A stretch of 64,000 bases of DNA, taken from NCBI GenBank assembly GCA_963791545.1, contig CAWBSR010000007.1:62001-126000 (forward strand). Reading direction: 5' to 3'. This document shows positions 10,001 through 18,106 of the stretch, piece after piece (position 1 is the stretch's first letter; each line of letters opens with the position of its first letter). Under the pieces are notes generated by a model. It saw only the letters and a program-made list of their open reading frames with translations, was not told the origin of the DNA and ran no database searches. The translations under genes and the position numbers were made by a program. The DNA comes from JALYXV01 sp963791545. GTDB lineage: Bacteria; Actinomycetota; Acidimicrobiia; Acidimicrobiales; Palsa-688.

Positions 10001-11714
10001 CTCCGGGCAAGCGGAAGTCGAAGCTGCTCGTGGCGCCGTCCCACCGCAGGATGCTCAGGAGTTCGCCGTCCTGCTGGTCGAGGGCGGAGATGAGCGAGCC
10101 ATAGCTGGCGGCGTAGGGGTCAGGTAGCGTCGGGATAAGGGCCAGCAGGCGGTAGATGAGCTCGCACCACGCATGGTCGATCGTCGTGCCGTCGTAGTGG
10201 CCGTAGAGGATGATGGCGGATGGACGGGTGGCCCGTAGCACGGCATTGACCAGGGCGAAGGCGATGGCTTCGTCGTCGCCATGCCGGTCCAGCGCCCCCT
10301 CGACTAACAGGAAGGTGCCCGTCGCGGACGCGAGGAACACCACCAGAGCTCCGGTTGCGTGCAGGTTCAGTCGCTCACCGCGCAGGTCGACGGGACGGTC
10401 GAGCATCGCCGAAAGCTCGGCGCGGCTGATGACGGCTTCGAAGCCCTTGGCCTCGGAGTCGAAGGTCACCGGGAACGACGTCGTCCAGCGCAGATCGATC
10501 CGCCCGGCGCCGGCAGCAGACAGCTTCGGCTGTTGCTCGACACGCTCGCTCCTGGCGCCGCGGGCGATGACGGCCAGGCGGTGGGGGTCGGCTTCCAAGA
10601 CCGCGGCCATAAGCTCGACCGCCTCGGTCTGGCCGAGCCAGGTGGCGGAGATCCCGGCGTCGACCCAGAGCAAGAGGGAGCCGGTGCCGCTGGCCTCACC
10701 AAGGTGGGAAGGGTCGACGACGGCGACGGGAAGGCCCCAGGCGGCAGCAGTGAGCGGCGCACTTCCCGACAGCGAAAACACTTTGGCCCTGACGGCGTTG
10801 GCGGTGAACGGCACAGGTTTCGGTGTCATCGGGACGGCCAGCACACCCAGATTCGGGTCAAACCGGGCCGGGTCCGCGATCGCCGCCAACTCGGCACCGA
10901 ACCCGAAGGCGAGGAGGCGGGCCGGGCCGAGGGCCGCGATGGTTGCGCCGATGCCGGCGCCGACCACCAGGCGGAAGCGGGCGGGGACGGCCACCTTGGC
11001 ATCGCGGGCGTCCTGACCGGGCCCGGTCCCGGTGTCGGGCGTCTGCGGCTCGGTGTCGGCGGTCAGATCGATCGACACGCCCATCGGGACGACGATCTCG
11101 TCGCCCGTCCCCGTTACCTGCGCGCCGAACCGCAACGTCCCGCCGTTCACACGCAGGCCCGTCCACGACCCGGAAGGGGCGGCGGGATCGATCAGCTGGC
11201 TGGCAAACCACACGCTTCCGGCGGGCACGTCGAACGTCGGCGCCCGTGGCGGCCGCCGGGGCCCGCGATGCGGTGTCAGCCAGGGAAAATGGACCATGGT
11301 CTCGATCGGCAGCGTCATAAACGGGACGCCGCCTGGCGACCGCACCAGCCGGACGTGGCGAACCAGGGGAAAGAGATCCAACCAGATGTCGCGGCCAGCG
11401 AGATCCCTGAACGGGCCCAGGCTGCGCGCCACCTGCATACCTCTGGCCCAATCGGGTAGTGCTGCGGGAACATGAGGCGTGCGTAGCGGGACGCTGCGGC
11501 GATGGATCAGGAAACCCGACGCTGCTGGGCCGGCGGCGGGCGCGCCGGCGACCGTCCCGGCGGGGGGCGGTTCAAGCCCGGGTACTAGGCCGGCAGCGAC
11601 CGCGGCGGCGGCGAGGCGCCTCGCCTCCTCTAGTTCCTCCGCCTGGGCCGGCTCGGCGGGCTGAAGGTCGCCAATCAAACGTGAAAGCAAATCGCCGGCG
11701 CCGACGATGGTCAT
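7086..11714 (-). CDS. Giant protein of unknown function (1542 aa), first gene of a two-gene operon
   Basis: I recognise no family. The ATG at 11714 is preceded by a G-rich stretch (GGGGG) that may serve as a weak ribosome site, and the next 150 bases upstream are free of genes. The N-terminal 60 residues form an Ala/Glu helix followed by a Pro/Ala/Gly linker. The body is beta-rich and globular in composition. The C-terminal 170 or so residues alternate hydrophobic strands with Gly (for example GLIALTFFGLIGD and VLGFGIGFLLKLEA) and could form a lipid-associating or oligomerising beta structure. No signal peptide is visible. It is followed after 10 bp by the 1150-residue gene. The uninterrupted 4.6-kb frame within a decayed island is notable. 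Confidence 0.85.
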   Translation of the reverse strand: MTIVGAGDLLSRLIGDLQPAEPAQAEELEEARRLAAAAVAAGLVPGLEPPPAGTVAGAPAAGPAASGFLIHRRSVPLRTPHVPAALPDWARGMQVARSLGPFRDLAGRDIWLDLFPLVRHVRLVRSPGGVPFMTLPIETMVHFPWLTPHRGPRRPPRAPTFDVPAGSVWFASQLIDPAAPSGSWTGLRVNGGTLRFGAQVTGTGDEIVVPMGVSIDLTADTEPQTPDTGTGPGQDARDAKVAVPARFRLVVGAGIGATIAALGPARLLAFGFGAELAAIADPARFDPNLGVLAVPMTPKPVPFTANAVRAKVFSLSGSAPLTAAAWGLPVAVVDPSHLGEASGTGSLLLWVDAGISATWLGQTEAVELMAAVLEADPHRLAVIARGARSERVEQQPKLSAAGAGRIDLRWTTSFPVTFDSEAKGFEAVISRAELSAMLDRPVDLRGERLNLHATGALVVFLASATGTFLLVEGALDRHGDDEAIAFALVNAVLRATRPSAIILYGHYDGTTIDHAWCELIYRLLALIPTLPDPYAASYGSLISALDQQDGELLSILRWDGATSSFDFRLPGGGAGVIEALGRFHGNPFDQTTGALTYMERGGTEQWPRAVEAMGDALAFEGRRSLILLDVSTNVAQFGVAWSTSVDRTAVDGTAMGNTATLAIDKLTIEVDSDQVALVTLPAVQWEAVETVEDPDPSPLPTWVSFANSGVPTIVGVPTSNLVPVHPIAALNTLVDNFAQSSPLTARARFTLPFGMIAVSNLHGVDPVDPRWASVVFNRPRQGQLEGAHQLRIDAHDDTLASDETPALSGFTVQLPVAQPGNRSILGSDVTSIFNTYVGAAGKRPMVPVTRIDLSGYGESLFSDWRNPYTDPVAVVQARFDVLVGRTAYEIVKVRSILFPYGVVVVRTITIQRRNNAIVTRTDSGWQAVSDGLYQFPGTPIVTHPGVASRITNVVNIRDTGQVITVGGIDMAAVYFDGHLDLDGAPTAPDGSIQLVSAKGQFGCVQITAGSLISPSQYADLLAKSGPLGGPIDTKIYIGSGPQAMHLQHVDVGVTAGMGGPEFAMAAWGAPAFPGGGQWSVVQVDSPAAAPKAVAKDHGVPLIRAGAAGTAPAPSSPYRFADPADLTQPTNPSRDYAVLHAMGTQRALYRRPKIEATDSTSITSTQAGSIADPYSLGTAIGPYPEADKTIPFPTPNWALRVDNNGNYRLEMPSPFAAGVGRRTMRKAGSVKSELDYTAAQITYRVDTSQPVPWRFRLDNATKIMNVSSLGDVFLMNTNVVAAAGATTRFEQPNLKLGGGLSVVQDLLTILADLGIAGALTALMTNDWTLKVAEHVPVVDATGDAFQIPPKPDPLPDIKFDDTEIKVEMDVAPTADKASFSMAGQPMFAIKQIPGLYAVAIIKFEIDVSTADGTVYSLLLGVGIAYEIEAEPLKFKGLIALTFFGLIGDTVLGFGIGFLLKLEAAIEPIISISISLEGQLAIVDACRGTPNETVFGAAKLTFGVEVTVCLVFSISLEVSTTASEVIRGPGEPACTLPDVLPNAS

Positions 11715-11869
11715 TCGAAACCCCCAACTTTGAAATCATGCCCCCATCGAATGGGATCACAGGGCGCAGACCCTGTCAACGCCAATTGTCCGCCGCCGTA
11801 TGTAAGGGCCACAGTGACCGTGCTCCAACACGGCTCGCTGCAGTGCGATGTCAGGATCAGCGTGCGCGG

Positions 11870-12300
11870 CTAAACCAATAGTTGCTCTGCATCCGGATAC
11901 TGGCGGAGCAGTTCCTGGTGCCGCTCGTATATAGCGGTTCCGAGCCGTTTGAAGTCATCGGTGGCCAGTGCGCTGGCCAACGGCAGGCGGGTGTCCTCCT
12001 CCCATCGGGCATGGCTGATGACCAAGCTTTCGAGCGCAACAGCTGCTGAGCGACCGCATAGGTGGTCGTCTACTGGCAGATCTTCGCCACCATGGCATCA
12101 CTCCGGCGATGACTCTCCTCTGCGTGTTCGGCCATCGCGGCGTCCAGGTGGCGAGCGACGGGGTAGACAAGCTCCTCCTCGAGAAGCGGCCCGGCCTTCG
12201 GCCAACGCTGGTAGTGACAGGTGCCCCCCTCGTGGCGATTGAGTCTGACGTTCGCACAAGTTGTCGGGTGCTCGTGACCTTGCGTGCGCAGTACTGTAGT
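11870..12300 (-). pseudogene. Hemerythrin-like domain protein, frameshifted
   Basis: One frame carries LLEEELVYPVARHL followed by AEHAEESHRRSDAMV, typical of the HHE helix with acidic and His iron ligands. The frame breaks near 12085. A second frame supplies the C-terminal helices (LVISHARWEEDTRLPLASAL, then YERHQELLRQ) to a stop at 11870. The N-terminal helix cannot be followed in a single frame, so there are probably two or more shifts. Hemerythrin-like proteins bind a di-iron centre for oxygen or NO sensing; this copy should be inactive. The right boundary is approximate. Confidence 0.5.
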
Positions 12301-12383
12301 TCCATGAGAGTAACTACAGTGGTGTCCGTCGGTCATATAATAAAATGATCCCTGATGATCACGATTAATCGGGACGAACTTCG

Positions 12384-13757
12384 GTGATGGTCAAGGCGTT
12401 GCTGTGCGCCACCTACGACAAGACCTCCGATTATGAGACGTCGCGCCGTAGCCGGGTGGACTCGGATTGGAAGGCGGCGATGGGCGTCGACGACTGGTTC
12501 GGGGGGATCGCGGCGACGACGTTTTCGCTGATGCGGGCCCGGATGGTCCTCCATGACGCCGACAACAAGCTGTTCGCCAAGACCCTGCAACGGGCGGTGG
12601 AGCTGGGGGTGTTCAAAGGCAAGTTGACGGCGATAATCGATTCGTCGCCGGTGCACGGGGCGGGTGCGGCGGCCGACACCTACGAGCTGCTGCGAAAATT
12701 GGCGGGCAAGTTGGCTCGGGCCATGGGGGCCGAGTTGGATCCGGTGTTGGCGGGCGAGGCGTTGGCGGCGGCGGCTGTCAAGCCCGACATCGATTGGCAG
12801 GACCCCGAGCGGCGGCGGGAGCAGTTGGAGAAGATCGTGGTCTTGGCGGTCGAGATCCTCGATGCAGCCGAGTCGAGCCCGGTGAAAGACGATGCGACGG
12901 TGCTGCAGGCGGCCGGCCTGCTGGCCCAGGTCGTCGACCAGGACGTTGAGGTGGACGGGGACCGTCTGGCGATTGTCGAGGGGGTGGCCACGGATCGGGT
13001 GGTCTCGCATTCGGACCCCGAGATGCGTCACGGCCGCAAGTCGGCGTCGAGGCGTTTCGACGGCCACAAGATGGACGTGGTCGTCGACGAGGCTTCTGAG
13101 CTGGTGCTGGGCGTCGCCGTGCGGGCAGGCAACGCCTCAGACGGCGATGGTGCCGCCGGCCTGCTGGCCCAGGTGCAGGCGACGCCGGGGATCGTGGTCG
13201 AGACATTGTTGGGCGACATGGCGTACTCCGACGGCGACGTCCGCGTGGCGGTCGAGGAGCAGGGCGCCGAGTTGGTGGCCAAGGTGGCCCCGGTGTCGAA
13301 CTCGGGACGGTTCCCCAAGACCGACTTCACCGTGGATCTTCAGGCGAAGTCGGTGACCTGCCCGGCCGGGCACACCACCACGACGGTGAAGAAGGCCAAG
13401 GACCACAAGGGGCGCCGGGCCGCCCTTTACGTGTTCGACAAGGACCTGTGCGCCGCCTGCCCGCTGCGGGACTCCTGCGTCGGCGGCAAGGGCGGCCGGA
13501 CGATCATGGTCGGCGTCCACGAGGCGCGCATCCAAGCCGCCCGGGCCGCCCAGGTCGATCCCGCCACCAAGGCGTTGCTGCGTTCGCGGTGCAAGGTGGA
13601 ACGCAAGATCGACCACCTCCAGGACCTGGGGATGCGAAAAGCCCGCTACCGGGGCCGGAGGAAAACCCGGCTCCAAGCCCTCCTCGCGGCCACCGTGGCC
13701 AACATCAAACGCCTCGCCGTCCTCGACGCGGTCGCACAAACAGCCGCCCCGGCCTAA
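12384..13757 (+). CDS. IS1182-family transposase, 5'-truncated
   Basis: DDE transposase of the IS1182 type. It shows MVKALLCATYDKTSD, the DSSPVHGAG motif with the first Asp, SHSDPEMRHGRKS, a second acidic motif in LLGDMAYSDGD, and the C-terminal cysteine cluster (CPAGH, CAACPLRDSC). The last Glu lies in the Arg-rich C-terminal helix region. The GTG at 12384 follows a stop at 12366-12368, and the family's N-terminal segment before MVKALL is missing, so about 40-60 residues are lost. I could not find terminal repeats. It lies between the hemerythrin remnant and the IS256 copy. Probably inactive. Confidence 0.8.
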   Translation: MMVKALLCATYDKTSDYETSRRSRVDSDWKAAMGVDDWFGGIAATTFSLMRARMVLHDADNKLFAKTLQRAVELGVFKGKLTAIIDSSPVHGAGAAADTYELLRKLAGKLARAMGAELDPVLAGEALAAAAVKPDIDWQDPERRREQLEKIVVLAVEILDAAESSPVKDDATVLQAAGLLAQVVDQDVEVDGDRLAIVEGVATDRVVSHSDPEMRHGRKSASRRFDGHKMDVVVDEASELVLGVAVRAGNASDGDGAAGLLAQVQATPGIVVETLLGDMAYSDGDVRVAVEEQGAELVAKVAPVSNSGRFPKTDFTVDLQAKSVTCPAGHTTTTVKKAKDHKGRRAALYVFDKDLCAACPLRDSCVGGKGGRTIMVGVHEARIQAARAAQVDPATKALLRSRCKVERKIDHLQDLGMRKARYRGRRKTRLQALLAATVANIKRLAVLDAVAQTAAPA

Positions 13758-13917
13758 CCCGGGAACGGGCACCCGGATATCGGCTCCGACACGACCCAGA
13801 GGGCTATTCCGACGCTCCGACCGGCCACCGCATCGCCATCGACCGCCACACAGCCAAACCCGACACCCAGCCGCCAACCCCCAAAACAGCCACTTCCTGC
13901 CGACTCACCTAGGCGCG

Positions 13918-13945
13918 ATGGTCGAACCGACTGGCCTGAAGTCGG
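13918..13945 (+). pseudogene. Original 5' end of the MFS transporter gene, severed by IS256
   Basis: An ATG at 13918 opens MVEPTGLKS. If bases 13946-15366 (the insertion plus one copy of the 11-bp repeat) are removed, this frame runs directly into the MFS reading frame as TGLKSAVSSLVRR without a shift. This shows that the insertion hit codon 9-10 of an existing gene. Confidence 0.7.
13935..13945. repeat. Left target-site duplication of the IS256 copy
   Basis: CCTGAAGTCGG occurs here and again at 15356-15366, flanking a 1410-bp insertion. IS256 elements usually duplicate 8-9 bp, so two or three of the 11 bases may be chance. That the flanking reading frame is restored on excision supports a true duplication. 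Confidence 0.65.
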
Positions 13946-15355
13946 GACTGTCGCAAAAACGGTGTAACCGGTCCTGATCATTGATGGGATTCTCGGTTAC
14001 TTCGCTGCAGGCATTATACGGTTTGGGAATGCGATTGTAAAGGCATTCAAAGCGGGCTTCCACCGGTTCGTCCAACGCTGGCGGCCCTTCCCAGTCGGAT
14101 CCAAACTCATCACCGCCAGGTATACACACTTCATGGCCGCCTGCTCGGTCGGGAAATGACCCCGAGCCTTGACCGCCTTACGGATACGGGCATTGATGCT
14201 CTCAATAGCGTTCGTGGTGTAAATGACGGTGCGGATCTCCGGGTCGAAGCTGAGGAACGGCACGAACTCCGCCCAAGCGTGCTCCCACAGCGCCACGATG
14301 GCCGGGTAGCGGGACTCCCAGCGCCCCGAGAACTCGGCGAAGCGGTCCAAGGCCGCCGCCTCGGTGGCCGCGGTGTAGATGGGCTTGAGGTCCTTGGCGA
14401 TCGCCGGCCAGTCCTTGCGCGACGCGTAGCGGAACGAATTCCTGAGTAGGTGGACGACACAGGTCTGCACGATCGCCTGGGGCCACACCGAGCTCACCGC
14501 GTCGGCGAGGCCGGTCAGGCCGTCGCACACCACGATGCAGGTGTCCTTGGTGCCCCGGTTCTTGACCTCGGTCAACACGTGATGCCAGTACTTGGCGCCC
14601 TCGCCGCCGTCGCCGGCCCACAAGCCCAAGATGTCCCGGGTGCCGTCCACGGTCACCCCCACCGCCACGTAGATAGGCCTATTCGCCACTTGGCCCTCAC
14701 GGATCTTGACCACGATGGCGTCAATAAAGATGACCGGGTACACCGGGTCGAGGGGGCGGTTCTGCCACTCGCTCATCCCCTCCAACACCCGATCGGTGAT
14801 GCGGGTGATCGTCTCCTTCGACACCTGGGCCCCGTAGATCTCGCCCAGATGGGCGCAGATCTCCCCGTGGGTGAGACCCTTGGCCGACAAGGAGCACACC
14901 AGCGCGTCGACGCCGTTCAATCGTCGGCGGCGCTTGGGGACGATCACCGGCTCGAACGTGCCGGCACGGTCCCGGGGCACCTCGAGCACGACCGGGCCGA
15001 TCTCGGTCAGCACCGTCTTGGTCCGCGTCCCGTTGCGCGAGTTCCCCGAATGATGCCCGGCCGGTTCATAGGGCTCGTAGCCGACATGCTCGGTCAGCTC
15101 CGCCGCCAACGCCGACTCCAGCACCGTCTTGGTCAACCCGGCCAACAGGCCGCCCGGGCCCACCAGCGACACCCCCTGCTCGCAGGCCCGGTCCATCAAC
15201 TGCACCGCCAGCTGCTCCAACGACGGCGGCCGCTCAACCAGCTCGGATCCACCAGCTGCCGTCGGGCTGCTCGTAGCCTCAATCGTGTCGGTCACTACAA
15301 CTCCTTTCCGGCCAGGTCTCACCCCAGCCTGCCAGAGGTAGTTACACGATGTGTA
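13946..15355. mobile_element. IS256-family insertion sequence
   Basis: This 1410-bp insertion carries one transposase gene on the minus strand and is bounded by an 11-bp direct repeat. Sub-terminal inverted motifs GTGTAAC (13962-13968) and GTTACAC near the right end are visible, but the terminal repeats are not well matched, so exact ends may be off by a few bases. It interrupts an MFS transporter gene. Confidence 0.75.
13997..15295 (-). CDS. IS256-family (mutator-type) transposase
   Basis: DDE transposase of 432 residues, the normal length for IS256. It shows the N-terminal HVGYEPYEP and the conserved block RNGTRTKTV. Catalytic motifs are VIFIDAIVVKI (first Asp), CIVVCDGLTGL (second Asp), the C/H segment QTCVVHLLRNS, and YTTNAIESINARIRK with the final Glu. 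The GTG at 15295 is chosen because AAAGGAG lies 5-6 bases upstream; a longer frame extends into flanking DNA and is not real. All catalytic residues are present, so it may still be active and could act on related copies. Confidence 0.92.
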   Translation of the reverse strand: MTDTIEATSSPTAAGGSELVERPPSLEQLAVQLMDRACEQGVSLVGPGGLLAGLTKTVLESALAAELTEHVGYEPYEPAGHHSGNSRNGTRTKTVLTEIGPVVLEVPRDRAGTFEPVIVPKRRRRLNGVDALVCSLSAKGLTHGEICAHLGEIYGAQVSKETITRITDRVLEGMSEWQNRPLDPVYPVIFIDAIVVKIREGQVANRPIYVAVGVTVDGTRDILGLWAGDGGEGAKYWHHVLTEVKNRGTKDTCIVVCDGLTGLADAVSSVWPQAIVQTCVVHLLRNSFRYASRKDWPAIAKDLKPIYTAATEAAALDRFAEFSGRWESRYPAIVALWEHAWAEFVPFLSFDPEIRTVIYTTNAIESINARIRKAVKARGHFPTEQAAMKCVYLAVMSLDPTGKGRQRWTNRWKPALNAFTIAFPNRIMPAAK

Positions 15356-16625
15356 CCTGAAGTCGGCCGTGTCGTCGCTGGTTCGTCGGTTCGGGCCGGC
15401 AACGGACGCACGCGGTGACGGCAGATCGGTCACGGGGGCACGTCGTTCCACCTTCGTCGCGTTTGTCGCGGCCGGGGCAATCTTCGCGACCTGGGTTTCG
15501 CGGATTCCGCAGGTGCGTAGCCGCCTTGGTTTGAGCGCGGCCCATCTGGGTCTGATGCTGCTCGCGATTGCGGCTGGCTCGCTGATCGCCCTTCCGGTTG
15601 CTGGTGTACTGATCCACCGGTTCGGTACGCGCTTCGCGGTGACGGTGATGTCTGTCGTGGCGGCCGGGTCGCTCGGCCTGGTCGGTATCGGGTACCACTA
15701 CGGGGTCGTGCCGGTCGTCATCGGGCTCTTCCTGCTCGGGTTTGCTTTAGCGGCGTGGGGAGTCGGGATGAACCTGCAGGGTGCGACCGTCGAACGCCAC
15801 TTAGGCCGGGCGATCATGCCTCGCTTCCATTCCGGGTTCAGCATCGGCACCGTGGCCGGCGCGCTGCTGGGTGCCGGAATGGTCGCGCTCGGCGTGCCGG
15901 TCACTGCGCACTTCTTGATCATCTCGGCGCTGGCCGTCTGCATCGTTCCCGTCTCGGTGCGCGCCTTCCTCCCCGACGTCGAGGACGCCTCGAAGAGCGC
16001 CGCGTCTGACTCGGCGGAAGCGACAGCCTCGAGCCGTTGGATACAACGACGAACCTTGCTCATCGGGCTGGTCGTGTTCGCTTTCGCCTTCGCCGAAGGC
16101 ACCGGCAACGACTGGATCGGCGTCGCACTAATCGACGACCACCATGCGCCGGCCACGGTGGCCACGCTCGGATACGCCGTGTTCCTGGCCGCGATGACCA
16201 TAGGACGATGGACTGGCCCGATGCTGCTCAACCGATTCAGTCGAGTCCCGACCATTCGCGGTCTGGCCGCGATCGCGCTCGTCGGGCTACTGGCCTTCGT
16301 TTTGAGCCCGTGGACTGCACTGGCCTTCCTCGGGACGCTGCTGTGGGGCTTCGGGACATGCCTTGGCTTTCCCGTCGGACTCAGCGCCGCAGCGGACGAT
16401 CCCCGAACCGCGGCTGCCCGGGTGAGCGTCGTCTCGGGCATCGGCCAGCTCGCCTTTCTTGCCGGGCCGCCCGTCATCGGATTCCTCGGATCCGTCACCA
16501 CGATCCAGCATGCGCTGGGTGTAGTCGCAGTCCTGATCGCCCTCGCGACGCTTATCGCCGGCTCACTCAAACCCAACGATGGAACCGAAGCCCCGGGTGT
16601 CGCTCATGCCGTCCGCGTGCCTTGA
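15351..16625 (+). CDS. MFS transporter, 5' end replaced by IS256
   Basis: Major facilitator protein of 424 residues with about 12 membrane segments, close in type to the YbjJ/FucP-like group. The loop 2-3 region reads VLIHRFGTRFA. After segment 6 there is an acidic, Ser-rich loop (DVEDASKSAASDS). The substrate is not predictable. The original start at 13918 was separated by the IS256 insertion. The present GTG at 15351 lies partly in the insertion and rejoins the frame at LKSAVSS, so a nearly full-length protein could be made if transcribed outward from the IS. No ribosome site is seen at this GTG. Confidence 0.75.
   Translation: MYLKSAVSSLVRRFGPATDARGDGRSVTGARRSTFVAFVAAGAIFATWVSRIPQVRSRLGLSAAHLGLMLLAIAAGSLIALPVAGVLIHRFGTRFAVTVMSVVAAGSLGLVGIGYHYGVVPVVIGLFLLGFALAAWGVGMNLQGATVERHLGRAIMPRFHSGFSIGTVAGALLGAGMVALGVPVTAHFLIISALAVCIVPVSVRAFLPDVEDASKSAASDSAEATASSRWIQRRTLLIGLVVFAFAFAEGTGNDWIGVALIDDHHAPATVATLGYAVFLAAMTIGRWTGPMLLNRFSRVPTIRGLAAIALVGLLAFVLSPWTALAFLGTLLWGFGTCLGFPVGLSAAADDPRTAAARVSVVSGIGQLAFLAGPPVIGFLGSVTTIQHALGVVAVLIALATLIAGSLKPNDGTEAPGVAHAVRVP
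15356..15366. repeat. Right target-site duplication of the IS256 copy
   Basis: Second copy of CCTGAAGTCGG, directly right of the insertion and inside the MFS coding frame. Confidence 0.65.
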
Positions 16626-16661
16626 CACTCTGCACGATGCCGGGCAAGGCCAACTCCATCG

Positions 16662-17339
16662 GTGCACGATCCACTCGGGCGGATCCTGGCCGAGCTCGAC
16701 ATCAAGCCGCATCAGGTGCGCGGGTGGTTGACCCGCAAACACGACCCGCAGTTCTGGGAGCTGGTCGCGGACGTGTGCGGCCTGTACCTGTCGCAGCCCA
16801 CCAACGCCTTGGTGTTGTCGGTGGACGAGAAGACGGCCATCGCGGCCCGGTCACGCAAACATCGGGGCCGGCCGGCGGCGCCGGGATCGCCGGAGCGGGT
16901 GGAGTTCGAGTATGTCCGGCATGGGACGGCGTCGATCATCGCGGCGTTGGATGTCCATTCGGGGGCGGTCGTGGCCGAGCAGATCCCCCGCAACAATTCC
17001 GAACACTTCATCGAGTTCTTGGCCCAGATCGACCGCCGGGTCGAAGCGGTGGACATTCATCTGATCCTCGACAACGGCCCCTCGCATGGCTCCAAGGCGA
17101 CCAGGAAATGGTTGGCGGAGCACCAGCGCTTCAAGGTGCTTTACACGCCCAAGCACGCCAGCTGGCTGAACCAGGTGGAGTTGGTCTTTTCTATCCTGAC
17201 CAGGCGGCTGTTGCGCCGGGGCGAGTTCTCCTCGACCGAGGACCTAATCGACAGGATCATGCTGTGGATCGCCGAGTACGACCGCACCGCCATGCCGTTC
17301 GCCTGGACCTACGAAGGCAAGCCCCTCAAGGTCGCATAA
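16662..17339 (+). CDS. IS630-family transposase, N-terminally truncated
   Basis: The catalytic half of an IS630/Tc1-type DDE transposase: SVDEKTAI (first Asp), LILDNGPSHGS (second Asp) and HASWLNQVE (Glu), with the family's KVLYTPKH before the last motif. Only 225 residues are present, and the N-terminal helix-turn-helix DNA-binding half (about 100 residues or more) is missing, so transposition is unlikely. It begins 37 bp after the MFS stop codon. No terminal repeats were identified. Confidence 0.85.
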   Translation: MHDPLGRILAELDIKPHQVRGWLTRKHDPQFWELVADVCGLYLSQPTNALVLSVDEKTAIAARSRKHRGRPAAPGSPERVEFEYVRHGTASIIAALDVHSGAVVAEQIPRNNSEHFIEFLAQIDRRVEAVDIHLILDNGPSHGSKATRKWLAEHQRFKVLYTPKHASWLNQVELVFSILTRRLLRRGEFSSTEDLIDRIMLWIAEYDRTAMPFAWTYEGKPLKVA

Positions 17340-17520
17340 CAATGCCCGTCCACGATCTTCTCACGCCTTTAAACGACATCTATTCATTTCTGCGCGGCTG
17401 CACTAGGTCACGGGCTCTTCCGGGGCGGCAAGGAGTTCGTGTACGAGGTTGTTAGCACCGTTGTGCCTCACGATTGGACCCTAACGATGACCGGACTCGA
17501 CAGCGGAACTTGCTGGCCAC

Positions 17521-17865
17521 GTGGCGCCCGTCTATACGTGGCGTTCACGCATCGGACGCGACCGAGATGCTCTGTGGCCGCTCATCGCCTGCTTAGTGGT
17601 TGCTAGAAATTCCGGCGCCGGCCTATTCGCGTCGATAAGGCAGTGGCCTGAAGCGGCTGGAGGCGTCGTGATAACTGTCGTGACACTCCACGCCGCGTGC
17701 GGCATGCGTCGAGTAGACCGGTGGCGACTGTCTGGAGGATCGGGAGAGCCTCCTCGCGGCTGGTATGGGGATCCCCGTGACTCCCGCCGACTCAGATGGT
17801 GGGGCGGATCGCGTTGGACGAAAGCAACATTTCTCCAGCCCTGGCCTTGGCGTCGTCAGACATGA
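17521..17865 (+). CDS. Possible DUF2510-containing small protein
   Basis: The C-terminal part reads GWYGDPRDSRRLRWWGGSRW, which fits the DUF2510 pattern (GWYxDP, then LRWWDG and W-T) found near membrane segments in actinobacterial proteins. One hydrophobic stretch (LWPLIACLVVA) lies near the N-terminus. The start is uncertain, there is no clear ribosome site and codon use is weak in the first 50 residues, so it may be a remnant. The flanking DNA (17340-17520 and 17866-18106) shows no other gene. Confidence 0.35.
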   Translation: MAPVYTWRSRIGRDRDALWPLIACLVVARNSGAGLFASIRQWPEAAGGVVITVVTLHAACGMRRVDRWRLSGGSGEPPRGWYGDPRDSRRLRWWGGSRWTKATFLQPWPWRRQT

Positions 17866-18106
17866 TCAGAGCGCATCCGACAGACACGGGATAGTCCGCG
17901 GCCGGAACGCACACAACGACGTCCTCGAATCACCGCGTCGACGTGAACAGCCACCCATAGTCGGCGGTCTGTTTCCGCCATCTGGACATCGGGACATCTT
18001 GAACCGCGAACGAGATCCGCGAAAACAACCGAGGGGATGTGAAATAGGTACTCGATGATCCCGGCGCCACGGCTGAAGGGAACTGGACCGGTCTTGGGCC
18101 GTATGT

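Noticed and set aside
3623..11714. Assigning the giant-protein pair to a contractile injection system
   Set aside because: No sheath, tube, baseplate or AAA ATPase gene is nearby and no GNRAV-type leader is present in either protein; the link would be guesswork.
16037..17455. A 472-residue frame across the end of the MFS gene and the IS630 transposase
   Set aside because: Arg/Pro-rich out-of-frame translation of two recognised genes.
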